A stretch of DNA of 16,116 nucleotides from Hamiltosporidium magnivora (lineage: Eukaryota > Microsporidia > Dubosqiidae), in contig PITI01000243.1 of the NCBI GenBank assembly GCA_004325065.1, forward strand, positions 1 to 16,116. Direction: 5' to 3'. The notes beneath the pieces are model-generated. The model had not been told where the DNA came from. It did not search any database and was given only the letters and a program-made list of their open reading frames with translations. The position numbers and the translations under genes are program-made. Below are positions 1 through 9,029 of this stretch, one piece after another. Position 1 is the first letter of the stretch. Each line of letters begins with the position of its first letter.

Positions 1-799
1 TAGTCATGAGAAACAATTTTTTCACATCGATTTGGTTAATTATCTACTGTTTCACCAGATGTATTTAGTTGTTGACCCATGTCTTCTGCTCTCAATAATA
101 AATTTCTATCTTAGATATAGCAGAAAAACTCTTATTTGCATGACATAATACTATATATATTTAGCCTTTTAAAAAAGACAATAACATTCCCAGGCTCATT
201 TTTTTAAGATGCAAAAATTTTAAATGTTTTTTTTATATTTTTATCTCGTATTATAGTTTTTTAGATCAAATTTCATTTCAAAACCTTTTTATTGACTTTT
301 TCTCCAACCGGTAATTTACACTTGAGAAGTCCTTCGCTGGTGTAAGATATTTTCTATTATTCTCCATTTCTGGGATTACTACTTCCGGGTAAATATTTCT
401 TTAGATTTTTATAGAAAACCGAATGAGTGTGGAATAAACGTGTCTATTAAACTTATAGCTTTTTATACATTCTCCAAGTTCATTTCTAGGAAAATATATT
501 AGCTCTTATACTGCCTAGGCATAATTTATTTTGTACTTTATGAATAAATTGAAATTATATAATTAATTTTTAGACGTGACTCTTTATACCCGAAGTACAC
601 CTATATGTCAGTGTTTTAAATATATTTCTTGTTTGATTCCAACTTAAGCGAATTTTTGCGATACTTTTGGTGCGAAAGTGTCTTACACTTGATATAAATT
701 CGCCCTATAATTCGCCAAATACCAAGATTGGAAGTTCCCTGACTTATTTTATTAATCCAAAATGTTTGTAAACATGCTTTCCTTTGGAAATGTAGCAAT

Positions 800-1500
800 A
801 TCTTTACAAAACAGATCCCTATTTCAGACTTCTCTTGTTTTTTTTATCTTAGATGTTTTATAATCCTTTTAATCTGCTCACATCTTTTTTTATGTTTTTT
901 TAACGCAGAATTAATCTTTAATTATTCAATAAACAAGAGTTTATAGGTAAACTATGTATCCGAATCTGCTTGTTAATTAATTATTATGCATTTTCTCAAT
1001 TAAATTTCATCTCTTTGAATATATATGTAGCACAAATAAAAATTATGGTAAATAATCTTTTAGAAATTCGTTTTTTCAATTTTATTGTTCATGATTTTTT
1101 CAGGTCTTACTGAAATAAAAATTTATAATTTTGATATTTTTACCTTAATAAATTTACAGATGAAATCAGGTAAATCCATGTTAGCAAATCATTGAATATA
1201 TATACATAAACAAGAGATCTGAAGTATTTTATGACTTACATTTATGCAGCATTCTGCTTTCTACATATTTATTAGATGCGCAATTTTAATACTCTGTTTA
1301 TTTACAAAATATACACTTCTGCGCTCCTAATTAATTATCAGCTTGTAACAAGTATCGCTAAAATTTTACACGCTCAACTTTTTAATACACTTAATAAGCT
1401 TTTAAGGGTTTGGCATATGTGTTATTGGACCTTGGTCAGACTCTCTTTGTGGTATAACTTTTTAAATCAGATATGAATACTTACAATAGAACCAATCCGC
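800..1500 (-). pseudogene. Reverse transcriptase domain relic of the older retrotransposon
   Basis: One minus-strand frame can be followed from about 1500 to 800. ADWFYCKYSYLI*K (1500-1459) corresponds to the W-x(n)-L-I-P-K entry segment, and GPITHMP (1431-1411) to the RPITCLP box. KAECCINVSHK (1260-1228) sits where the first catalytic box (AFDSxxH) belongs. IEKTNF*K (1080-1057) sits where the K-R-G-I-F-Q-G-D box belongs, its stop fitting a CAA to TAA change. LLFIE*LKI (939-913) sits where the LLYMDDLKI box belongs: the two catalytic aspartates are a glutamate and a stop. EIGICF (825-808) fits the following D-I-G-M-x-F segment. The family patterns are recalled, while the residues listed are read from the sequence. 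The enzyme cannot be functional. Confidence 0.75.
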
Positions 1501-2772
1501 TTAGCATCTGCTTTCTAAACGTCGTATACTTATTAGAATATCATAAAAATGCAAGAAATGTGTTATTAACATCAAGATTAATGTTTCAAAACAATCGTTC
1601 CAGGTAGTTTTTTGATTTAAAAACAAATTCGCTATCCTCATTAATAATTTAGAAAAAAATACATGGTTTGATCGGTATCTGATAGTAAAAGCAAAAAATT
1701 ACTAATCATAAGTAGCCAAGCCATCTTTTTTATCACTTTGCACACCGAAAACTCATATTTTCGCCATAACTAACTATATGCCGCAACTCAACACTCTCAG
1801 AAATTCACGATGAAATCGATCTGGGGAAAGCTCAAACTTTCGATTGACATTTCTAAATTGCTTCATTTGTTCAAATATTGTACTTTTCTTGCTTAAGCAA
1901 AATTTAACACTTTTTTACTAACTAAAACCTCAAAAAGATCAATTCTCTTGCTTTCATTCGAATTAACCTCTAGTATGATTTTATAGAGACTTTTTTTTTA
2001 AATGAACAAAGTTTTCCTATTTGCGTTCTGTCTCAAAGATATATTTTGAAGGTTTTAAGCAAGAAATTTTACCTTCGATGCTTTCTTTTCTTATAGATCT
2101 TAACTCCTCTCTGCATTTTACCTCGTCATAAAATACGTGGGTATCCTGAATAATTCATGCGCCATATGTTATCGTATTATTCACTGTACAGTCTGCATAT
2201 TCGAAAAATATTTGATCGGACATATTCAGTATCTACTGCGACCAGTTCATATTTGAATTTTCTGGGTTTGTAATATTACGTTCGTTTTTTTTACCAAACC
2301 TCTTTGTTTTTACTGAAATAGTTTTCTCCCGCGCCTATAAACGAATTGTCATAGGCAAAACAACTGTTCAAGAAGATATAGTTCAATGCGACTTCTTTCT
2401 TCATTCTACAGCTTATTACCTCTTCGGTCTTAATATAGCTAAAGTTTTTAACACATTGATAGTTTCGGTACATAAGAAGATTTTTTACCAATGCCTCTGT
2501 TTCTCTTTATATTTATTTCTGAATCCAATCAAACCTTGTCAGTAATGAAAAAAATTATTAAATAAATTCCTATCATTCGGCTTCTACATATCTGGTATAA
2601 ATCAGACTACAAAGATCTTCGAGGAATACCTAGGGTACAGGGAATTAATCCATTAATTGCTTTATCTGGTCTTGGGATTTTAAAGATTAGATCCGTGGTA
2701 TAGATGGAAGGGTGTTAAGTAAGCATACTGGCTTTTCTTTGTTCATATTTCTTTTGGTATAGGTGTATTTTA

Positions 2773-3003
2773 AATTGCATTAGGTATTGATGAGGTTTTT
2801 GGTAGAATCACCTGATCTCTATTAAACTCTTTAATCCTTTTATAAACTTCACTTGCCTTGTTCAGTCTTAATGTCTTCTTCTTTATACTCCTACATTTTT
2901 TCCTATACTCATTTAAAGAAATTAAGAATAATTTAAAAAAATCAAATTGAAAGAAAACTAATAAAAGATGAAAAAATGAAAAATAAAGTATAAATCCAGA
3001 ATT
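2773..3003 (-). pseudogene. Stop-free, lysine-rich coding-like fragment, possibly the N-terminal part of the older retrotransposon
   Basis: This minus-strand frame is open for 77 codons, has no ATG at its head and ends at a TAA (2772-2770). Its second half is clearly protein-like, with segments such as LNEYRKKCRSIKKK and NKASEVYKRIKEFN: basic, helical and unlike the F/I/Y-rich noise around it. It lies on the same strand as, and upstream of, the reverse transcriptase relic, about where the N-terminal region of a LINE pol protein would fall. The first 25 or so codons are only hydrophobic AT-rich sequence and may be flank. No specific domain was recognised. It could also be the relic of an unrelated gene. 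Confidence 0.35.
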
Positions 3004-4853
3004 TCAAATGGAGGAAAATTTCAAATGCCTAAAAGAATAGAAAAATAAAAAATAAAATTACCCAATATTAACTAAGTTTTCCTTTATTAACTTATTTTAA
3101 TATCTTCATATCTGCTCTGGTTTTTTTTATAAAATCTAAATTTAAAGATACTTTTTATGTATTTTAACCTAAAAATTATAAAAGTTGAGAAAAGCCGAAA
3201 AATATGACCTAAGTTATTAAAATACATTCTATATAAGAATCTATAAAAATATTTATTTTTTTATTATTCTTTCTATTGATATGTCTTCAGTGTAATTTAT
3301 GAAAATTAACAAGACAATATAATAAGAAACAACGACTATAAGAATAAAATAAAAAGGATGAAATAAAATATAAATAAAAAATGTGCAAATGTTTAGTAAG
3401 AAACGAACAAAAAACGAGCATTTAGAATAGAGAATTTATTTGAAATGATAGAAATTAAAAATTTTAATTCTTAAATGTAAATAAATATAATGTAGGTTCG
3501 AGCTGTTGAGTTCTTATAAAAAAAAATTTTGAAAGAGGACAGAATAAAAATGACAATAAATTTCGAATAAACGCGTTATAGATCTATAATTTGAAAAAAA
3601 TAATTATATTTTTTAAAAGAATACGCTATTGTGACAATTTCGTTAATTTATTATAGATTGACGCACCAGACGATTGAATTAGTACTGATCGAAAACAATA
3701 GCGTAGCTTAATTGCTTTAGATCTGTGATTAATAAGTAATTAATAATGGGTTATAGAAAATCGAGCCCATATCTACGGCAGTTAGAGAAAATTTATAATA
3801 TATTGTCTCTAATATTGTGAGTCGTCTTGAATCAAATACACGAGTCAATGACTTTTACTTATTGAAATTTTTTTACAGCCTTCGACTTCCATATGCCATA
3901 TATTTATTGTTCCGACATATATTAAGACTGCTTTGATTCTCGCCATACATCAGATATATATTTACACTTCCGCCTTGTTACAGAAAAATATTTATTTTTA
4001 TGTTAACACTAGTCTCAAAAAGAAATAAAATACTATTTTGATCGAAGAGTTATATCGACAAATAAATTTCATCTGATTTTTTTGTAAACAAATTAATAAT
4101 TTTTAATCGTAAATCGAACGATATAATGCAAACTGTCAAAATACTGGTTCATGTTGTAAAAATTGGTTGTTTTTATAGCTAGAAAATATAGAATTTAATG
4201 TTAATAAAAAAAGTAGTTCCTAATTAGCGAAAGCCATTTAATGTTTAAATCTCTTATAACATACCACAAAACCTATAGAGTAAATAATGTAAATAGACGC
4301 ACAAAAAAACTATTAGGAAGCATCAATAAATAATAAATATTTAAAAACATTAGACATTGTAAGACGATTTCTAAATTAAATGATATGCAATATAGCTTCA
4401 ATCAATGCTATTACTTATTCTAATTTTATAGCTTAAAAATACTTATATTTTAAACATTAAAGTAAATCGATTTATTATGAATGGCATAGCCAGTGTATAT
4501 TTAAAAGAAAAACACAACAACGCAATAACTTGATTTTTGATTTTCATAATTGAATTAAAGCAACAATTTTTTTTTCGTAAAATCTATTATATTTGCCATA
4601 AAGCCTTTTATTCTATTGGATTAACTACTGGTTTTTATCGCAAGAAATATTAAGTCATTTATTTAAGCCAATTCTTTTTTTCTTCGTTTTAACATCAAAA
4701 TTAAGCCTTTTGACAGTTTATGTTCGAGATTATACACCACACGTGTATTTTCAGATATTTTATGTAATATTAAATTTAATATATTTTTAAAATCATTTTT
4801 ATCTAAAATTAAATAGATTAAAACATAATTAAATTAATTCTGTTTTCTTTACC
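3004..4853. other. AT-rich spacer without a gene
   Basis: No reading frame of note is present on either strand. From about 2925 the plus strand changes abruptly from T-rich to A-rich, marking the right end of the retrotransposon relic. Two short inverted repeats stand out: TACGCTATTGT (3622-3632) with its exact complement at 3695-3705, and ATGGGTT (3746-3752) with AGCCCAT (3764-3770). Nothing else could be assigned. Confidence 0.6.
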
Positions 4854-4908
4854 AAATTTAAGAAATTTTAATTTAAAATTATTTAAGGAAAAAAATATTA
4901 CAGCCTGC
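4854..4908 (+). promoter_or_regulatory. Putative promoter and very short leader of the frameshifted secreted-protein gene
   Basis: Two AAATTT-type blocks (4854-4860 and 4863-4880) lie within 55 bases of the ATG, and a C-containing patch (CAGCCTGC, 4901-4908) abuts it. AAATTT-like elements and C-rich motifs close to the start codon have been described as microsporidian transcription signals. In DNA this rich in A+T, such matches are weak evidence. Confidence 0.3.
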
Positions 4909-5781
4909 ATGAATATTCCATTGATAATAATTTTATGTAAATTGTTTTGCTCGTTGTATACACATGTAGCCGACGATTTCGATGGATATTATAAGATGAT
5001 TAATATACTCTGTAATGAAGCAAACAAGTTAGGCTATCCCGTCGAACTGAGATCAAGAGATGAAAAATACTTTCATATTATCATGACAAATACATTTCAA
5101 AATGTTATAGAAGACATCTCATTATCTATTCCGCATATAAAAATATTTTTCGAAGCTCATATAAATAAAATCCAATCTCTGTTTTTTGAATGCCTCAACG
5201 AAACCATTAAAGAGCAAATTGAGCAGATTGTATCTCATGGCGGCGAAAGTTATATAAATGAAAAAATGATATATAGATCAATTTTTCTAATGTTCAAAAA
5301 TATCTTTATATCTAAATATTTGCAGTTCTGTGCCGATGTTGAATTTTTAAATGAGAGTGAAAAATCAGCACATAAAAGCATTATATTAAACGAACTACTT
5401 GCAGCTCCAGATTCCAGTTTCTTAGATATGCTAGATAAAATAAAATCGAATCAAGAAAACGAGAAGGTACTCAATACACAGGATGAAAAAATAAAAATTG
5501 TTGAAAATAGCATAAAAGATAACGTTTTTTTAGTATTTCTTTCGCAGTTTGTTTTTGCGCTCTTTGTAGATCGATTCAGAGTATTAAATAATCTTTTCAC
5601 TGAGCTGACAATTTTTGATTTTAAGAAAAATCGAGATTGTTTTAGAGCTGAAATGGAGAGAAATAGATTTATAAAAACCATCAAAAGAATTTATACCAAG
5701 ACCAATTGGAATTTTCCCAGATATTATCAAAATGAAAGTAGTTTAAAAATCGACCAAAAAAATCAAGAATGCATATTTTGA
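4909..5781 (+). CDS. Secreted-protein family member A, 5' part (290 codons to the premature stop)
   Basis: This encodes the N-terminal 284 or so residues of a predicted secreted protein of unknown function. Residues 1-20 (MNIPLIIILCKLFCSLYTHV) look like a signal peptide: short polar start, hydrophobic core and cleavage near V20-A21. The rest is helix-rich, with many I/L/F and K/E residues and no catalytic motif that I recognise. It aligns without a gap to the intact paralog at 11537-13084 over at least the first 100 residues, about 40% identical over the first 80 by my count; the block TNTFQNVIEDISLSIP (60-75) is the most conserved. The paralog also begins at this methionine, which supports the start. 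Homology continues past the stop in another reading frame: the frame is lost at the A7 run 5756-5762, so residues 286-290 are out-of-frame sequence. Confidence 0.85.
   Translation: MNIPLIIILCKLFCSLYTHVADDFDGYYKMINILCNEANKLGYPVELRSRDEKYFHIIMTNTFQNVIEDISLSIPHIKIFFEAHINKIQSLFFECLNETIKEQIEQIVSHGGESYINEKMIYRSIFLMFKNIFISKYLQFCADVEFLNESEKSAHKSIILNELLAAPDSSFLDMLDKIKSNQENEKVLNTQDEKIKIVENSIKDNVFLVFLSQFVFALFVDRFRVLNNLFTELTIFDFKKNRDCFRAEMERNRFIKTIKRIYTKTNWNFPRYYQNESSLKIDQKNQECIF
5756..5762 (+). other. Run of seven A at the frameshift of family member A
   Basis: In zero frame the run reads CAA AAA AAT and translation stops 18 bases later at TGA (5779-5781). The frame that matches the paralog starts one base further on (ATC AAG AAT GCA TAT TTT GAT), giving YFDSL where the paralog has YYDSL. 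Between the flanking conserved codons, member A is 7 bases longer than the paralog: two codons plus one base. A single extra A explains this. It may be a true mutation or a homopolymer sequencing error. The direction is wrong for a -1 ribosomal slip. Confidence 0.75.
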
Positions 5782-5815
5782 TTCTCTTATATATACACTT
5801 AGTTGCAATAAGTTT

Positions 5816-6472
5816 ATGAAAAGTACTCCAAGTGATCTTAAAAGCAGATGTTTTTCATTTATTATAGATTTCGATGAAGTGCATATCCCAATTATAAATA
5901 CCTCTGAAGCATCAAATTGCATCTTCCCTAAATGCATACCTCCAACCTTTTTGAACATTTTAAAATCTTTATTCCATAAATTTTCTCCACGTATACTTTA
6001 TTTGGATTTTGTTTTAGACATAAAATACTGGCTGCATATATTTATAGTACAACTTATTTCGGAAGTAGGTAAAGAAAAATTTCTTTCTATTTTGAGAACA
6101 ACCTTTTCCTCAAATGAACCAGATCTACAAAAGGAATTGAAATCGCTTTTCACTGAAGTACCAAATTTACCTCTCTTTTGTGAGGAAATTAAAACATATC
6201 TAGAGCTACTAAAAGGTATGATAAAATCATCGACATATGTTGCCTTCTATATATTTAAAATCGAGCCTCATTGTTTCAATTTAATATTTATGGAATCTAT
6301 TACTGAATTTGAATTTAAAGAAGAAATTTTAAACCTAAAAGACGCTGAAGAATTTGAAGCAAAAATTCAAGAAAATATAATGCATTGCTTTTCATTCTTT
6401 TTTAAGTATTCGCTTTCCAAATACTTTAAAACCGAGGGACTTATAATGAAAAAATTTATATTTTGGGAATAA
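5816..6472 (+). CDS. Secreted-protein family member A, 3' part (218 codons, frameshifted continuation)
   Basis: This is the C-terminal part of the gene that starts at 4909, in the +1 frame. The ATG at 5816 is probably internal: homology to the paralog already begins near 5770, where YFDSL corresponds to YYDSL. Conserved blocks are FSFIIDFDEVHIP against FSWIIDFDDIHTP, PFCDEIKTF-like PLFCEEIKTYLELLK, and the C-terminus LSKYFKTEGLIMKKF against LTEYFKTEGFIKKKR, both proteins ending in WE. From 4909 to 6472 the span is 1564 bases, close to the paralog's 1548, so apart from one base the gene is full length. There is no membrane anchor and no recognisable domain. If the frameshift is real, this part would be translated only after reinitiation, which is unlikely. 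Confidence 0.8.
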   Translation: MKSTPSDLKSRCFSFIIDFDEVHIPIINTSEASNCIFPKCIPPTFLNILKSLFHKFSPRILYLDFVLDIKYWLHIFIVQLISEVGKEKFLSILRTTFSSNEPDLQKELKSLFTEVPNLPLFCEEIKTYLELLKGMIKSSTYVAFYIFKIEPHCFNLIFMESITEFEFKEEILNLKDAEEFEAKIQENIMHCFSFFFKYSLSKYFKTEGLIMKKFIFWE

Positions 6473-7009
6473 TTAAATCTATTCAAGTATTATAGTTTAT
6501 ACTAATTTAATTGTGTTTTTTTGCGGTGTCTTCTTTTGCTTTAAAATCCAACTAGTTTTCGCTATTTTGATAATAATTCAAGCATTCATATGACTTTAAA
6601 AGCTTAAGTGACTAAATATAATTTGGTTATGGTTTGTTGTAAAAATATTTATAAGGTAGTCTGCATAAGATATTTTTATTCTGATTTCAAATTTAATAGC
6701 CAAATATGAGTTAATAGAACGCATATTTGATTGTATTATATATGTTTGCTTTGTTTGTTTTTTAAAAATAAAGCAAAATAAGCTCGGATTTGATTTTCGT
6801 ATAGTGAAACCATTTCAAAAATCTATGTATGACCTTAAAGAAGAAAGTTTTTCGGCAAATATAACTCAAAATGCCACAAATCAAATTCTAAAATAAAATC
6901 AATTAATTGGCGCAAGATTTACCCGATTTCGGATTTTATTATTTTTAAAAAACAGTATATTTTTATATTTAAATAATTTTTATTTAATTAAAATTTGGGT
7001 ATTTAAAAT
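6473..7009. other. AT-rich intergenic stretch without a gene
   Basis: The stop codon of the preceding gene lies within an AATAA, which could serve in 3'-end formation. The paralog at 13084 has the same arrangement. No reading frame, repeat or structured element was seen up to the GC shift near 7010, where the retrotransposon copy begins. Confidence 0.5.
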
Positions 7010-8400
7010 TGTGTCTCTCCTATAATTTTTTTTTCACTATTTCAACCATTCCATCGCTTCCTGTAAATCCGACTCTTTGTATTTATTTTCGGCTTCTTTT
7101 ATGTGGTAACACCATCTAAAATAAGGGTTATAACATTTTTTGTGTTTAAATGTTTAACATTATCTTCCTCATTCTTCGCTGCTTTCAAAAAAGGTGTTGG
7201 TTCTTCATGCATCTCTGCTTTCATAATAACGCCCATTGACGCTCTCCGAGCTCTCTTAGCCATTAAGTCCCGACTCCGGCTCTCTTCATCGATCAAAAGA
7301 GATTATTTCGACTATGTTTTTAAGTACTATCGACTTGGTGTAAGCCTCTACTTTATGGAGTATTTACAGTCTTTCGAGGTTCGACTTATGGTATTTGATC
7401 ATAATACCGTCCCAGGTCATTACATACGACATTACTTCACACCAACTTAAAATAAGACCCAACACATCGACTAGCAGATCATACATCATAGTTTTTAAAC
7501 TTCAACTATCTGAAATGAATCTTGCGAGTGATTCCTACTTTACTGATGGGTATCTTATGTTTCCTCTTATCAAAAATAAATATGTCGGGTCTGTTATTCC
7601 GAATTTTAACATCACTGTTTATTCTGGTGTTCAATCTTATATCGGCATACTCATTATCGAGAATTTCTTGAACTGAGTGACTCCTAATCTGTTTTTTAGA
7701 CTTAAACTTATATCTATTTAGAAGCAGTAATGCAGGTATCTAAACACTTTATTATGCTGTCTGGTGTAGTCATGACCTAGATTTTTTTTACATCTGGTGG
7801 CTAGATGATCTACAGTTATACTAGACTTGCCGCGGTGTTGACAAGTTCAATTTGTTCCCCAGAATACATTTCTGTCTTAGATATAGCAAAAAAACTGCTT
7901 CATCATGTAGCCCAATATTGCCTTTTTTTAGCCTTCTTAAAGAGTCACTCACACTTACAAGCTCTTTTTTCTTGCATTATAAAACTTTGAACGTGATTTT
8001 TCGTTTTTCTATTTCGTTATAAAGTTTTGCAATTTGAGCTTCTTCTAAATTCTTCTTCCTCCAACATATACTTGACCTTAATACTTTTTATTGGTGTAAG
8101 ATGTTTTATTTTTATTTTCCACCTTTAGGATTGGTGCTGTCTTGTTGCTATTTCTTTAGTTTTTCCAGACAATCCAAAAGTTGCAGAAGCATATTTTCGT
8201 TTCGTTACTCAACACTACGTAAGCCTTTTCAAAGTTCTGTTCTAGAAAGGTACGGAAGCTCATTACATCCTAGGCGAAGATGTATCTTATTCTTCACCAA
8301 CACCGCACGCACTGCATCATCAAATTTAGAGAAGTCAGCCGGTTCAAGTCGAAGTACTCCTATGTGATAGTTGATTGACGATATCGCATGTGCATTAATT
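7010..8400 (-). mobile_element. 5'-truncated non-LTR retrotransposon copy (R4/Dong-like), younger
   Basis: The minus strand encodes the C-terminal third of a LINE pol protein, broken by several frameshifts and stops. In order: SSINYHIGVLRLEPADF (about 8381-8331); LRLGCNELPYLSRTEL (about 8280-8230), the R-L-Y-L-P-R-x-E-L-G-R-G-L segment; LVSVSDSLRRLKKGNI; the zinc-knuckle tail TVDHLATRC (7816-7790); GHDYTRQHNKV; RSHSVQEIL (7685 onward); RNNRPDIFIFDK around 7600-7570, with the endonuclease PD pair at 7589-7584; MSYVMTWDGI (7432-7403); and SIVLKNIVEIISFDR near 7300. Homology to the older copy stops at its left edge. On the right this copy ends near 8400, as expected of LINE 5' truncation. The minus-strand frame 7296-7099 (ARRASMGVIMKAEMHEEP) may be the true C-terminus. 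The plus-strand frames here are shadows. Confidence 0.85.
7380..7820 (-). pseudogene. Zinc-knuckle and restriction-like endonuclease region of the younger retrotransposon
   Basis: This is the part that separates R2/R4/Dong-type elements, which nick their target with a PD-(D/E)xK endonuclease at the C-terminus, from LINEs with an N-terminal APE endonuclease. VDHLATRC supplies the H and last C of a CCHC knuckle; the two earlier cysteines are not recognisable. The run from RSHSVQE to the PD box (7685-7584) is in frame. In the following strand, KIPISKVGIT stands where I recall a pattern close to L-I-E-V-G-I-T, so the catalytic glutamate appears to be lysine. Frameshifts and a stop follow at about 7540-7480. 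The nuclease is therefore judged inactive. The family patterns are from memory. Confidence 0.7.
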
Positions 8401-8799
8401 TCAGAAAATATAATATGAATGTAAATTTAAATTTTTATAAATAATTTGTACAAAAAATAAGCTGCGGTTTTCAGCATTTAAAAATAGGTTTTTTCGATAA
8501 ATATTGGTATAACTTAATATTATATTCAAGGAAACCAGCATAAACCAAATGAAACATATATTTATAAAGAGAAAACCGATTTTTTTTTATTTTGGATAAG
8601 AATTGTTTATATTTCAAATATGCTAATATTTCTTTTTCAGATTTTTTAATATCTTAAGAAATAATGAAATAGGTTTTAATGAGTTCTCAATAAATAACTT
8701 CTTTTATAATAAACAAATTATTTTTACAAATATTCAGTTAAAAAAACTTACCTATATGTATATTTATAGATGATCAACATAATATCTTTTCTCTATCAT
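8401..8799. other. AT-rich spacer between the retrotransposon copy and the short repeat
   Basis: No reading frame or repeat was seen. The change from moderately GC-containing to almost pure AT sequence at about 8400 marks the truncation point of the retrotransposon copy. Confidence 0.5.
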
Positions 8800-9029
8800 G
8801 CCTAGTGTAGACTTGGCTTGGAGATTCCCTGTCTTAGTATAAGAGACGACTAATTGAACTGGTCCTCCAAGTCGGTGTCGGGCGTATGGCTAACCACCCT
8901 CCCTTTGTCGCCTTATTACGAAATCCAAAAATGCAAACGAACCCACTGAAAGAGACAGGTGGGCGATATTACCGAGGGAAGGTAGGATTCGGGCACCGTT
9001 CTAGTACCGAGTTTGAATGAATGAATATG
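8800..9029 (+). repeat. GC-rich short dispersed repeat with a TGAA tail, copy 1 (SINE-like or LINE-UTR-derived)
   Basis: About 230 bases are strikingly GC-richer than their surroundings. The segment starts near TAGTGTAGACTTGGCTTGGAG (8803-8823) and ends in a degenerate tetranucleotide array (TGAA/TGAA/TGAA/TATG, 9014-9029), a tail type typical of target-primed retroelements. A second copy lies inverted at about 13377-13592; shared blocks include TTGGCTTGGAG, TATAAGA, the GCTAACCACCC/GTTAACAACTC block and AAACGAACCCACT/AAACAAACCCACT. It has no open reading frame. TGGCTTGGAG resembles a pol III A box, but no convincing B box was found. It resembles untranslated ends of invertebrate LINEs in my memory, so it may be a non-autonomous derivative. 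Confidence 0.7.

Larger units (their letters stand above)
1..3003 (-). mobile_element. Decayed non-LTR retrotransposon (R4/Dong-like), older copy, 3' end outside the window
   Basis: The minus strand carries a long relic of a LINE-type pol protein. Reading leftwards, the reverse transcriptase domain (about 1500 to 800) is followed by its thumb-like region (to about 540) and then the start of a zinc-knuckle region, where TVDN*PNRC at about 51-25 matches TVDHLATRC of the second copy. Positions 1-610 align with 7767-8375 throughout, for example at the shared stretch TTAGATATAGCA. Most of the RT region stays in a single frame, with in-frame stops and few indels, so decay has been mainly by substitution. 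The endonuclease end would lie to the left of position 1. Placement in the R4/Dong clade rests on recalled motif patterns. The region between 1920 and 2770 is too eroded to read with confidence. Confidence 0.8.

Noticed and set aside
616..798. Minus-strand 60-codon open frame as a small gene
   Set aside because: It starts at TTG and is part of the decayed reverse transcriptase, continuing in frame past stops on both sides.
1276..1476. Plus-strand 66-codon open frame
   Set aside because: It is a shadow on the strand opposite the reverse transcriptase relic, with hydrophobic AT-driven composition and no family pattern.
2291..2491. Minus-strand 66-codon open frame as an independent gene
   Set aside because: It lies on the strand and within the span of the long retrotransposon relic. 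It may be an eroded piece of its N-terminal half, but no motif supports that or an independent gene.
5755..5781. Programmed -1 ribosomal frameshift at A AAA AAT
   Set aside because: The heptamer has the right form, but a -1 slip leads into the wrong frame. The homologous continuation is in the +1 frame.
5451..5958. Minus-strand frames opposite the first secreted-protein gene, and the similar one at 11779-12033
   Set aside because: They are antisense shadows; the plus-strand frames are supported by the two-paralog alignment.
7103..8367. Plus-strand open frames at 7103-7450, 7395-7676, 7805-7990 and 8101-8367
   Set aside because: All lie opposite the minus-strand retrotransposon protein, whose motifs are unmistakable on that strand.
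8803..9013. A tRNA gene or intact pol III promoter inside the GC-rich repeat
   Set aside because: No cloverleaf can be drawn, and only a weak A-box-like TGGCTTGGAG is present, without a matching B box.
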